DNA from: Arctopsyche grandis
Lineage: Eukaryota; Arthropoda; Insecta; Trichoptera; Hydropsychidae
Length of the DNA: 64,000 nucleotides
Direction: 5' to 3'
Assembly: GCF_051622035.1 (NCBI RefSeq)
Contig: NC_135366.1
Span: forward strand, 2,697,001 to 2,761,000
In this document: positions 33,811 through 46,193 of the stretch, one piece after another
Layout: every line of letters begins with the position of its first letter
Numbering within the stretch: position 1 is the first letter of the stretch
Made by a program: the position numbers and the translations under genes
Notes under the pieces: generated by a model
What the model was told of the DNA's origin: nothing
Database searches by the model: none
Seen by the model: only the letters and a program-made list of their open reading frames with translations

Positions 33811-36800
33811 ATGGACCAAGGAAAAAATGTTCTGGTAATTGGTAGCGGCGGCAGAGAACACGCACTATGCTGGAAACTAGCTCAATCTCTACATGTAAAA
33901 AGAGTATACTGTGCACCAGGTAGCTTCGGTATATCTCAAACCCAAAAAGTGACCCTTGTTACAGATTTTCAAATAAATAATCATGATGTAAGCACCCAAC
34001 CATATACATATGTAATGAATTCTATCCAATTCGCTATTAAATGTGCCAATTTTTAGAGCATTGCCGAGTGGTGCAAAATTAATGAGGTTGATTTGGTCGT
34101 TGTTGGACCAGAGGATCCACTAGTTAACGGTTTGGCCGATACTTTAAAAGCGAACAACATCCATTGCTTCGGACCTGTGAAAGCTGGTGCTATAATTGAA
34201 GCAGACAAAGATTGGTCTAAGGCTTTCATGGTGAGACATAATATACCGACAGCACGGTATGAGTCATTCACTGATGCGACTGCAGCGAAAGAATTCATTA
34301 CCAGGTCAGATAACCATTTCTTCACAATTTCTTGGCTTCCATAATTCCTCGTTTTAGACCATTGTTTTCCAATTGAGCACACTACTCATCCTCATATCTC
34401 TGATCCTTCTTATTAACTTGCGACCATTCCAAAACACTCCTCGGCAGTTAGATACTATCCTTCCTTGTTCCACAGTTTTTACAAAAACCTCATTGAAGTG
34501 GTTACGTAGCTCCTGATTATTTTTGAATATGTAACATTATTGATTGTTTAGCCACTGATGCATCCTGATTTTTTATTTATAGAGCACCATACCCTGCTTT
34601 AGTGGTTAAAGCAGCTGGACTAGCTTTCGGTAAGGGTGTAATCGTCGCTCAGAATAAAACAGAAGCATGCAACGCCGTCGATGAAATGTTGGTTGACAAA
34701 AAGTTCGGAAATGCAGGTTCGACAGTCGTCATAGAAGAACTACTCGACGGCGAAGAAGTTTCTGTTAGTATTCGTTTTTTCTCTATTGACTTGTGGATTA
34801 CCAGTCTAAATATGCTAGCTTTCAGGTATTAGCTTTCACTGATGGTGTGACAGTGAGTGCCATGCTACCGTCTCAAGACCACAAACGAATCGGTGATGGT
34901 GATACTGGACCAAATACCGGGGGAATGGGAGCTTACTGCCCTTGTCCTCTTATTTCGGCTGAACAAATGCAATTTGTTATCGATAATGTCCTCAATAGAG
35001 CAATCAATGGATTAAAATCTGAAGGCATCCATTACGTTGGTACGGTTGTCATATTAGCATCGTCAGAAAATTATGACACATTTTTATTACTAATTGTAAT
35101 ATTTCAGGTATATTATATGCGGGAATGATGTTGACGTCAGATGGACCAAAAACATTAGAATTCAACTGTCGCTTTGGTGATCCAGAGACACAAGTCACTC
35201 TTCCGCTTTTAAATTCCGATTTATATGAGATCATGGAGGTATGCGAGGAATGAATCATATTAACTTTATATTTGTATTGTAGCTATAGTGTTGATTTTGA
35301 ATTCAGGCTTGTTGTAATCAAACATTAGCTTCGCAAGAGGTGTCTTGGAAAACTGGAATATCAAATGTCGGTGTTGTTATGGCTTCTAAAGGATATCCGG
35401 AAACGTCGACAAAGGGATGTTCTATCAGTGGTATATATATATATTTTTTTATTATTTTATATGCATGTAAAATAAATTAAAATAATTAATTTCAATTATT
35501 TTAAAAGGTGTTAGCATGGTCTCCGGATTGCCCGATCATTTCGTATTTCATAGCGGAACAGCAAAATCATCCAATGGTGCATTAGTAACAGCCGGCGGAC
35601 GAGTGTTACTAGTAAGTGTCTGTGCACCGAGCATCCGAGCAGCTGCATCTCTCGCCACGAGTGCTTGCAAACAGATCACATTCCCCGGATCTCAGTTCCG
35701 CAAAGACATAGCGCACAAGGCATTTTCAAAGTGGGTTCAGTTTGATTAGTCCTGATTTATCTAAATTATTAAAATACCGAATATCACACTTGTATTTTAT
35801 TGATTTTAAGGTGTGGTGGTCTTTCTTATCTAGATAGTGGAGTGGATATTGAGGCTGGTGCTGCTTTGGTCAAAGCAATAGAGCCTGCAGCACGTTCGTC
35901 TCATAGGGCGGGAGTGCTTGGTCGTTTGGGATGTTTCGGTGGACTATATAGTTTGGCTAAAGAAAAGTACGTTAACTCAAAGGGAGAAAAAGTACCGTTT
36001 AAAGATCCGGTTTTGGTTGAAGGGACTGATGGTGTTGGAACAAAGCTTAAGGTTTGTGAAACAACAATTGGATTATGAAATGTACATACATACATATGTT
36101 TGATTATAAAGTTTTATTTGTATTCGGTTTTTTAGATAGCTATGGAACTCAATGAGTATAGAACGATAGGTATCGATCTTGTCGCTATGTGTGTTAATGA
36201 TATTTTGTGCGCCGGAGCTGAGCCTTTTGCCTTTTTGGACTATATTGCTTGTGGGAAGTTAGATGTTGCAGTTGCAGCTGTCATCGTCGAAGGAATTGCA
36301 AAAGCTTGTAAACTTTCAGGATGTGCTCTCTTGGGTATGTACCTAAATATCATTGTATTCTTGTATTTACAATATTTATAATCCTAAAACTTGATCAGGA
36401 GGAGAAACCGCAGAAATGCCAGCAATGTACGACATTGGAAAATACGATTTGGCCGGATTTGCCGTAGGCATTGTTGAAAATGAATTGCAGCTACCAAGGT
36501 CCACCGAGATAAAAAACGGTGATGTTATAATCGGCTTGTCTTCAACTGGTATACACAGTAATGGATACAGTCTCGTCTTGAAAATATTCAAAGGAACTGG
36601 ATTCAAGTATAGCGATCCTGCTCCGTTCAGTGAGAAAGGGAAATCTTTTAGCGAAGAGTTTCTAACGCCGACTGGACTTTATGTAAAATCTTTGCTACCG
36701 GCTATACAAAGTGGGTATGTTAAAGGTCTCGCTCATATAACCGGGGGTGGACTTGTTGAGAATATACCTAGAGTTTTACCAGAGGGGGTTTCAGTGCGTT

Positions 36801-39800
36801 TGGATGCTAGGAAATTTAATATAAATCCGATATTTGGTTGGATTTCAGCTGTAGGTAAAGTTTCAAGTTTGATTTTTACTTTATTTGCTTTTTTGTTAAC
36901 ATTTTTTAATGGTTTAATGGTTTTATATTATTTATTTGTGTTTTTCAAGGTTCAGTTTCTGATTCTGAAATGTGGCGTACGTTTAATTGTGGAATCGGAA
37001 TGATAGCCATTGTGAGTGCTGAAAATGTGGATAAAGTGTTGAGCTTAATTACCGATATGAAAGCTAATGTTATTGGAAACGTTATACCTTCTAAAGGTAA
37101 TATTTGTAAAAACGTTAGAGCGCCAAATATCAATTAGATATTCGCTAAATACCTTTAAATGGAAGTTATTAATTATAATTAATTTTACAGATCGTTCCGA
37201 AGTCATCATTGAAAATTTTGAATCGGCTATAAATCCGCTGAGAAGTCCTTATATTCAAAATAAAATACCATGCGTCACACCGTCGAACTTCCTATCGTAC
37301 CGGGATTGTGGAGTAGACATCGAAGCTGGAGACAATCTAGTTCGTTTAATAAAACCACTTGCAAAGTAATTACAAGATGTAATCAGATTGCAAGTATGGT
37401 AATTAGATTAATTGAAATTAATTCTTTGTTATATTACAGGGCGACTACACGAGATGGAGTCATCGGTGGACTTGGTGGATTTGGTGGATTATTCCGAATC
37501 AAAAACATAACCAAGAAATATCATGAGCCCGTATTAGTCATGGCAGCCGACGGTGTTGGCACTAAATTAAAAATAGCTCAAGATATTTCTCGACATGGAA
37601 CTGTTGGAATCGATCTCGTCGCCATGTGTGTCAACGATATTTTGTGTAATGGAGCTGAACCATTGACATTCCTAGACTATTATGCATGTGGATCTTTAGA
37701 TGTTCATGTCGCTCATAATGTTTTGTTTGGAATCATGAATGGTTGTCAACAAGCTAATTGCGCATTGCTAGGTAATATTTACATCATAACCTACTGTAAA
37801 GTTGGGTGTTTGTATGTAATTTTGGTTTCATTGTAGGTGGAGAGACAGCTGAAATGCCCGGTATGTACAAAACTGGAATGTATGACGTAGCTGGATTTGC
37901 TTTAGGAGTTGTAGAAAAAAATCAAATTTTGCCCAAACTCAGTGAGATTAATGTGAGTTTTTCATTTTTTTATATCTGTTTATAGGCTACTGCTTGGTAC
38001 TGGCTTGAATGACAACCTCAATAAATATAATACTGTATCACTTTTCTTGTTTTGGGGTACTTCCATATTGTTACGTAGGGGTGGGTGGAGTATCCAAGTA
38101 AAAGGCCAAAGTCGTGTCACAGCATTTATTGATGATTAAGGAGATACACACACTGGCAGTGCTCCGTCCAGAATGTCTTGATATCGCCTAAGTACCGCCT
38201 TATAAGGGGCAGGTCCCCGGATATGTATTCCCACGACACTCAGTCCCACGGTATCGGTGGACATTGTTTAGCCTACATGCACTTAGAGTCTAAAGATAAT
38301 CCTTGAAACCAGTTATAACGGTCACACAGTCTCTGGGATGCTACTCGGCCTAATCCGATTGCATTTACTCGGCCCAATCCGAGTGTACGTAACACTATGA
38401 TATAAATTAGACGATACGAAAGTTAAATTAGAAGACTTAACCGAAACTATATTGGAAATGTATTACCCGGTCAATGTTTATACATATTTCGGTGGTTTTT
38501 AACCTAACCAAGCAGTGATTTGTAAATAAGAGGATACTGAATTTTTTATATACATATGTGTAATATGATTTCATATATATGTAATATAACTTTTTATGAT
38601 GCAGGTAGGTGATTCAATTATTGGACTACCATCTAACGGAGTGCACAGTAATGGCTTTAGTCTTATTCATAAGTTGATGGAAATGCACAATTATAAAATG
38701 ACTGATATAGCACCTTTCAGTGACGAAGGATTGACCTTTGGTGAATATAATAGTTTGTGAAGCGGGCGTTTATGATAATTACTGATATCTCTTACACATA
38801 TATGTAATTAATTTTATTAGGAGAAGAATTGCTCAAACCAACCAAGATATATGTTAAGAATGTTTTGCCAGCTATACACAGTGATAAAATCAAAGCTATA
38901 GCACACATAACGGGTGGCGGTCTCTTGTTCAACATTCCAAGAATCATTCCAGGGAATATGCGGGCCCGATTGAATGCTCAGTATTGGAATGTACATCCGG
39001 TTAGTTCACATTATGTACATTCATATTTAGTATATATATGTATATACAAGACAATTTGTTTATAAATATTAATTTTGTGATAGGTGTTTGCATGGATAGC
39101 CGACACTGGAAATGTTGAAGATTCTGAAATGCTGCAGACGTTCAATTGTGGCCTAGGAATGGTTCTGATTGTTTCTCATGAAGATCAAGCTGAAGTTATG
39201 AATCTGACGAGAAGTGCTGGTGCTATGGTTGTTGGAAGTATACAAGCTAGACCGTCTAACGGAGCTAGAGTCGTCGTAGATAATTTTTCATCAGCTCTGG
39301 AGTATGTTAGAAGATTGCCAATATTGCCTAGAAAACGAGTAATATAACCATAATGTTTATAGCCTTACCTTATATTTTAGACATGTAGTTTATTAAAAGC
39401 AATGTTTTATTAGGTTGCTGTTTTAATATCTGGAAATGGAAGTAATTTGCAAGCTCTCATTGATAGCACTAGGGATTCTACACAAGGTATCTGTGCCGAT
39501 GTTGTTCTGGTTGTGAGTAATAAATCGAAAGCTTATGGATTAGAAAGAGCTAAAGAGGCGGGTGTTTCAACTGAGGTATGTTTGAAATTTTTTTTATTAT
39601 AAATATATTTGCCATGCAATATTTTATATACGATATGAATATTGTAGGTGGTGCTCAAATCACAGTATGAAAATATTCAAGAGTTCGAAAATGCAATAAC
39701 TAAAAGACTAGAAGCGGCAAAGGTTGATATAATCTGTCTCGCTGGATTCATGAGAATATTATCCTCAAAGTTTGTAAATAGATGGCGGGGTCGTTTGATT

Positions 39801-40172
39801 AATATCCATCCATCTCTATTGCCGAAGCATCCTGGTATGCATGCTCAACAACAAGCTTTGGATTCTAAAGATTCTGAAACAGGATGTACGGTACATTTTG
39901 TTGATGTAAGTTAAAAGTTCACGGATGTTGAGGAATCTATTTATATTTATATCACAGGTTCTGATAAATTGCTTCTGATTTTACAGGAAGGTGTAGATAC
40001 GGGTGCAATATTAATCCAAGAACGGGTAGCGATCAATGAAAATGATACGCTGGAAACAATAACCGAGCGTGTCCTGCAAGCTGAACATAGAGCATATCCT
40101 CGTGCACTGCGACTGCTGGCTTCGGGGAGAGTGCGCCTTGGATCTGATAATCGACTTATTCAAGTTTATTGA
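33811..40172 (+). CDS. GART: trifunctional purine enzyme GARS-AIRS-AIRS-GART
   Basis: Cytosolic enzyme of de novo purine synthesis (steps 2, 3 and 5: GAR synthetase, GAR formyltransferase, AIR synthetase). Exons: 33811-33987, 34057-34304, 34583-34763, 34826-35039, 35108-35238, 35307-35430, 35508-35730, 35811-36051, 36136-36334, 36399-36854, 36950-37096, 37191-37365, 37440-37771, 37837-37952, 38605-38740, 38821-38999, 39084-39338, 39414-39575, 39648-39905, 39987-40172. All phases close: 4140 nt, 1379 residues, near the Drosophila length. GARS (about 1-430): [20 protein letters not shown]-grasp [25 protein letters not shown]. First [23 protein letters not shown]. Second [29 protein letters not shown] (about the last 210): [14 protein letters not shown], catalytic INIHPSLLP and [15 protein letters not shown]. 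The double AIRS is as known in Drosophila. Intron 14 carries an antisense solo LTR. Confidence 0.97.
38069..38394 (-). mobile_element. solo LTR in GART intron 14
   Basis: The same repeat as the LTR at 48531-48917, in opposite orientation and somewhat shorter. Ends are TGTTACGTAGG and CGTAACA on the plus strand. It is an old LTR-element remnant with no internal region. The flanking duplication is not clear (ATAT against CTAT). Antisense to GART. Confidence 0.75.
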
Positions 40173-40358
40173 GAACTGCCATTTTGCACAGAGACTATAC
40201 CATTGTTGATATTCCATTTCTAATAAGTGATTGTGATTATTTTTTGTTATGAATGATATTTGTAAAATTTGTTTAATTTTTTCTATTGAATTCATATTAA
40301 ATATCTTATAGTTTTCTTAAATTTTTGTATGAATTTAAAGAAAATTAAATTTGTTATC

Positions 40359-40364
40359 AATAAA
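40359..40364 (+). terminator. GART poly(A) signal
   Basis: AATAAA about 190 bases after the GART stop, followed by a T/G-rich stretch (AGTAGTTTGGAATTTATTTTT). The first good candidate downstream of the gene. Confidence 0.6.
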
Positions 40365-40748
40365 GTAGTTTGGAATTTATTTTTAGCATTTGTTTTAGAA
40401 ATATGAAAACCTAATAGAAATTTTTCTGATAATGGATAGGATCATTGGACAATATACAGTTATTACTTTTCTCAATCATCGTACTGATAGTTTACAGTAT
40501 TTTTGTGCGCAAATATTTTGTCATACAGTTGGCCCAACGTTAAAAGCGAGCATTTCAGTTAAAATCTCGATTCATGAACAAGAATGGCTTAATATATAAG
40601 AAATTAAAATCATTAGTCCAGCCTGTTAGCAAAGAAATTGTAGTTCCTTTTCTTTTAGGGAAATTTTTTTGAGTAAAAATGACGTTTTGTCATAATATGT
40701 TGCCACATAAATTTTATCTTTCACTTTGAAATTTGGTATATTGGATCA

Positions 40749-41573
40749 GGTAATTGGATTATTTATCACATTGCGATCGTCCATAAGACAATTTTTGCCA
40801 TGAAAATTGCGAATACGCAATATTTGGCACTCAAGTTCTCGTTAGTATGATGGACTTTTCAGCTGCCAGATGTTCCATCATAGAGATTTTAGTGACTTGG
40901 ACGAATACTTTGTGACCAGTAATCACCGAACCATAAATTACCTTACATTATACATTATACTACATATAACTTTACTTTTATTCGTGTTTCAATTCCTTTT
41001 CGAAACCACCCGTTGAAATCAACGGACACCACACTAGTACGGAATATTTTGCACTCGAGTTCTCGTTAGTATGATGGACTTTTCGGCTGCCAGATGTTCC
41101 ATTATAGAGATTTTAGTGACTTTTGGGCGAGCGCTTTGTGACCAATAATCACCGAACCATTGGATCATTCGGTAAACGGATTATTTCGCAAAAAGCGATC
41201 TCGCAGAAGTCATTAAAATCGCGATCAAGGAACATCTGCAACTCCGAGTTCTAGTTAGTACAATATTTCGATTGATGGAGTTTTTGGGTGCCAGATGTTC
41301 CGTGAACAAGATTTTAGTGACTTGCGCGAGATCACTTTTTGCGGTATAATCACCGAACCGGATCATTCGAGTCTTTTACTTCGGTAAACGAATTATTGCG
41401 TACATTGCAATCGCGCAAATGAAATTCGTCGCCACAAAAATTGTGAATACGGAATATCTGGTACTCGAGTTTTCGTTAGTATAAGAGTTCGCATGGGTAA
41501 CTTTCGATGGATGAAATTTTCGATATTTTAGTGACGTTTGCAAGAACGTTTTGTGCGGAATAATCACCGAACC
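40749..41573. repeat. cluster of four palindromic MITEs, family M
   Basis: Four copies side by side: 40749-40932, about 41036-41158 (left end missing), 41171-41359 and 41383-41573. Each starts GGTAAACGGATTATT-like and ends GGAATAATCACCGAACC-like, and each can fold on itself because GCGATCTCGC and NTTCCGTGAAC-type arms are inverted. Some spacers share GGATCATTCG. The array fills the intergenic stretch between GART and PPCDC. Confidence 0.8.
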
Positions 41574-41806
41574 CTTTACTTCAGTTCCGAATTTTAAACT
41601 TCATTAGATTTATTAATGCGGGAAATACATGCTGCTAGGACCAAATGTGTGCAAGCTTTATAATGACAGATAAACTCTTGACATTTCAACAGCTGATTCG
41701 TATGCGGTTTGAAAAATCCATTATTTGTTACAATCATTTCGACGAACATCGTTTCATTCTTATTATTTTTAAATTTCAGACACATTTAACCATCATTTAT
41801 ATTTAA

Positions 41807-42703
41807 ATGACAACAAATGAAGTTTCAAGAATGGATAAGAATATTTTGATTGGTTGCACTGGTAGTGTTGCCACAATAAAAATACCATTACTTCTCGAGT
41901 CACTGGAAAAGGAATTTTCAGACTCAAATTTTAAAATCCATGTTAGGTTTAATCTATTTGCAAAAAAAAAATGTTATTATATACCGAATGCATTTTATAT
42001 GGAAATAAATATTACAGATTTCGCTTATAGTAACCGACAAATCAAAACACTTTTTCAAAACCGCCGACATACCACCAACGGTTAAATTATATTCAGACGA
42101 AGACGAATGGACAAGTTGGAAAGACAGAGGAGACCCGGTAATCCATATAGACCTGTCCAAATGGGCTGATCTAATGATTATTGCACCATTAGGTGCAAAC
42201 TCCCTAGCAAAAATATCACAGGTGAAAACTCAAACACTACATATGAAGGGCTCGGGGCAAAATAGTGTCAACCATCATTTTGGTCCAAATTTTCCTGAAT
42301 ATGCCATCTATGTAAATTAATCATTTTACATGGGATGGCATATTCAGGAAAATTTGGACCAAAATGATGGTTGACACTATCTTGCCCCGAGCCCTTCATA
42401 TGATACATAGCAAAATTCAAAAAAATGGTACCAAATACATTTCAGGGCATGTGCGACAATCTATTAACGTGCACCGTCAGAGCTTGGCCAATGGAGAAGC
42501 CGCTGTTATTCTGTCCCGCCATGAATACGAAGATGTGGCATCACCCGATCACTGCCCAGCAAGTCTCCACACTGAAAAGCTGGGGGTACATCGAAGTAGC
42601 GTGCATCAGCAAGCAGCTCATGTGCGGTGATACTGGATTAGGGGCAATGGCCGAAGTTAGCACGATAGTCCAAAGTGTCAAAGAGCATATACGTATGGAA
42701 TAA
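41807..42703 (+). CDS. PPCDC: phosphopantothenoylcysteine decarboxylase
   Basis: A flavoprotein of coenzyme A synthesis that converts 4'-phosphopantothenoylcysteine to 4'-phosphopantetheine. Three exons: 41807-41941, 42018-42221, 42446-42703, all phase 0; 198 residues, like the human enzyme (204). Motifs of the family: NILIGCTGSVATIKIPLL (flavin-binding start); VIHIDLSKWAD with the active-site His; APLGANSLAKIS; FCPAMNTKMWHHP (the PXMNXXMW motif); and CGDTGLGAMAE with the flap Cys just ahead. A second in-frame ATG eight codons down (MDKNIL) could also be the start. Same strand as GART, 1.6 kb downstream. Intron 2 carries a long hairpin. Confidence 0.95.
42240..42402. repeat. near-perfect hairpin in PPCDC intron 2
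   Basis: The arms 42240-42308 and 42334-42402 are reverse complements over 69 bases with one mismatch that I can see. The tips read CATATGAAGGGCTCGGGGC. A shorter ATGTAAA/TTTACAT stem continues toward the loop, leaving under 10 unpaired bases. It fills most of the 224-base intron and ends 43 bases before exon 3. It is probably a young palindromic MITE; in the transcript it would form a long double-stranded hairpin. Confidence 0.9.
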
Positions 42704-42897
42704 TTAGACAAGATAGTAAATAGCATGTTTTATTCGATAACGTAGTATTTATATGTAATACAAATTTATGTTTATATAAAGATTTTGTCTTTTGATTTTT
42801 CTTCTGAACGGGATAAAACATGGATTGAAAATAATGATAGTAACGAGCCTCTTAAATGTATATGTACGAGCGAGCCTCATTAATAACTGTATGTACA

Positions 42898-42903
42898 AAT
42901 AAA
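42898..42903 (+). terminator. PPCDC poly(A) signal
   Basis: AATAAA about 195 bases after the stop. A weaker TATAAA-type variant lies nearer, at about 42775. Confidence 0.5.
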
Positions 42904-43585
42904 AAGGAACATTATCTATATGTATATTCTACGAGTGCAATATTTAAAAATTTTATATTATAGATATGTACGGTGTAATTGTTTATTAATGGCAAATTTT
43001 TTAAAAGTAAAAACAAAATTTGAGTATAAAAATATAACTCTAATAATTGTAAATTTATAATTTTTAAATTACGTTATATTACTCTAATAATTTTATCATG
43101 ATAATGTTTCACATAAGGCAAAAATTACATTTTTAATATTATTGCTTATCTTAAAATAAGTAAAGTGAAGGCTAAGGAAATTAACAATTGTAAATTTTGA
43201 TCATACATCAGTGATTTAGCCTCGATAAAATATAACTTATTTTTTTTACAAGGCTTTTATATTATTCATTATAATTCAGACCCACTGATTCGACATGAAA
43301 ATTTTTGCATTCTATCTTATTGTACCATCAAAGTAAGTATTTTAATCAACACAGATCTTTTCTTTTCGTATGATAGGTTTGTAAAAATACATCTTTTTAG
43401 AAAAAAATTGAAAAATTCAATCAAGTATGTACGTAGTTCCAATTAGTAAGGATTTTTGAGTTTCATTTAAGACTTAATAAAGTTTGAAAACGATCGGATA
43501 AGAACCCAAACTTCGTCACACGACAAAATCTATTCTGAACAAAGAAGATGTTAGTAAAAATGCAAAAATTTGTCAATCATTGTAA

Positions 43586-44322
43586 GGGCGAAATCACACA
43601 GGAAGGAACGCGGCACATGGTTTTTTTTAGATACTTTTAACCGTTTGTCCGCAGCCGTCTTCTATGGAAGCTTTGCGCGACAAGTCTAGCGCGGCTGTCT
43701 TCCATAGAATTTCTGAACTTTGCACGGGATTTTGAGCCTTATTTGCGCCTATTTCAACTGTTTTAAGGTTCAAAATTGGTTGAATATATTACTGAGAGTT
43801 GAATGCTATCTATTCAATTTGCTTAAAATGAATATATACCAGTCAAAATTAGTTTTTTGTGGAACCTTACTGAAACCTCGTTTATGTGACGTCACGTCTT
43901 CATACAATTATGAAGAATGATTATTTGACAATTAATCCAAAACTACGAGATATATTATGTATTTAATTGTTTAAAATAATACTTTGTGTTAATAAACATA
44001 TCTGGTTACTTGAGTTAATATTAAAATCTGTATTTAAGGTCGAAAACTCGGTTGCCAAATTCGCGAAAAAGGTGCCACGTACAGGGCTTGTTCGCTATAT
44101 TTATTGCCGCGGGCAAAGGATTAAAATATGCCTTGTACGTATTCATGGCACGCCCAGCACACACCGTCCCAAAATCACACCCTGGAGAGTTTTCGGTAAA
44201 ATTTTATCCTTGCTTGACAGTGATCGATAGCAGTGTATCCCATATTTGAAGAAATGTAGAAGAACCCCCACAGTGGGGAGCCAAGCACACGACGTGCCGT
44301 TCTTCCCTGTGTGATTTCGCCC
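43586..44322. mobile_element. Harbinger-type MITE, family H, copy 1 (with nested insertion)
   Basis: TAA duplication on both sides (43583-43585, 44323-44325). Ends are GGGCGAAATCACACAGG and CCTGTGTGATTTCGCCC, a perfect inverted repeat. The interior CGATCACTGTCAAGC motif (here reversed) is shared with 47647 and 58255. It is split by a P2-type TTAA element at 43641-44120. The 3-bp TAA target fits PIF/Harbinger. Confidence 0.85.
43641..44120. mobile_element. piggyBac-type TTAA MITE, family P2, copy 2
   Basis: Nested in the H element. TTAA flanks at 43637-43640 and 44121-44124. Same body as 23432-23924. The TTAA site is recognisable in the uninterrupted H copy at 47647. Confidence 0.85.
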
Positions 44323-44329
44323 TAATTCA

Positions 44330-45147
44330 TATCTTAATCACTAGTCACATCTACGCCTACAAATAGTCTCATGAGAAAGGCTTTCTATCGTCGTAAAGAG
44401 ACATTGAAAGGCACTGAAGATGTATTTATATCAAAAGTGACACACGATCAAAGTTTACAATAATCTTCTATAACGACACAAATTTATTTGTTTGTAAAAA
44501 TTATCGAAAATGTTGAAAATAAAATAAAAAAATTTCAATAAATAAATAGAATATAAAAAATAGGTAAAATATACATCAAAAAAGAAATGTTCAGTCATAG
44601 TTTCAAATAATAAATACATGTATGCGCTTAAAGCTGAACGTTACAAAATTGGAATTATTCGAATCTTGCGAGATAATTAAAAAATCCTTTGGCAAAGCTA
44701 ATACCTAAAATTTGTATAAAAATAAAGTAAAATATTATTAATATATAATAAAAAAAATATTGCCTCAATTTTCGGTCTGTCCTACACACAACACATATAC
44801 ATATATATAGAATATAATAAACGTGCAGCATTTTCATCACAAACTTTTGAACTAATTAAACTGGCATGTGCAAATGAAATCATTGGAATGTCAACAACAA
44901 AAACATTACAGAAGCATAGGTGTAGAATATTCACCGATGAATCATTCATATACATACATATACGAACGGATTAATTGATGCATCCTCACGCCGACGATCG
45001 GCATGCATAAGGAACTGTTAAATTCTTATATTAATTACGGTATTCAAATAACTGCACTCATATTGTTCCAAGCAAAAATCTATCATATGGCACCATTGAC
45101 ACTACTAAATATTATCATTTTAAAAATTGTGATACTGCAATAATAAC

Positions 45148-45205
<58 letters not shown>

Positions 45206-45637
45206 TATACAAATATAATCAATAAGAGATTCATCATAATAATAGTAATAATAACATGCGATCATTCAATTGTGCGTATACAAAAATGTCATGGGTTTAC
45301 ATACATATATATTTTTGCATTATAAATTTAAATACGACTAATAAAAGCATCAATTTTTATATTCGTGCGTCGGTAGTGAAGAAATCGCGTTTATTTATTT
45401 ATTGTTATCAAATCGGCATATCATATATGCACCTTGAATAATATTGTCAATATACACTCGTCGGTTAATGGAAGATAAAAACGATTCCTTTCATTGAAAT
45501 ATTGCATTTTCAGAACACAAAGGTGATATGTTCAAAATAGTAAGGAGTCATGAACAAAAATCACAAGAATTTTATACAAAGATGATTGTTTTAGATGCTA
45601 TTTCTAAGGGTAATACTTTATTTACATTGAGGTTTAA
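44330..45637. other. spacer between PPCDC and the formin
   Basis: AT-rich with no gene recognised. Contains a pure (AT)n microsatellite at 45151-45200. Confidence 0.6.
45151..45200. repeat. (AT)n microsatellite
   Basis: 25 uninterrupted AT units. Confidence 0.95.
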
Positions 45638-46193
45638 CCCTTTGAATACTGACCAACGCCGATCGGCGTTTTGACAACAAGTCCATGAGCCTGAAACACG
45701 CCGAAAGGCGTTGTATTTTGAGCATGTACAAACTAAACAAGAATACTAACCGTTAAGCCTTTCCAGGTAGCATTGAAAAAAAAATGCATTGAACATGGGT
45801 TGTGTATAATCCGTGTCAATGTTTATAAAGACTGGTTTACATCGGAATTTCTGAATTTATAACCATAGCAGAATTTCTCGATGGAAATCCCTAACTGCCG
45901 AGTATTTTAGATTGTGAGCATTACATTTTAACAACAATGAAGAAGATGGAACTAGTTTTGGAAAGATACATTCATTAATAGACTTCTATTGTATATTTTA
46001 TATTGTTGCAAGATATATTATAGAGTCTAAACACACCTTTACAAAACTCGAAATCCTCGGCGGTGGTCATCTAGGGTTTGTTTGGATTAGCTACAATTTT
46101 TATACCTGCTTTCTATTGGACTTCTAAATAATTCTAGTTGGAAATTTTCAGCGTGGCGGGCCTTCGACAGAAAAGACGTCGGCACTCAAAGGG
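45638..46193. mobile_element. piggyBac-type TTAA MITE, family P1, copy 1
   Basis: TTAA flanks (45634-45637, 46194-46197). Ends CCCTTTGAATACTGACC and GGCACTCAAAGGG are inverted. The subterminal palindrome GCCGATCGGC is close to the left end. A second copy is at 61362-61926. Non-coding. Confidence 0.85.
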
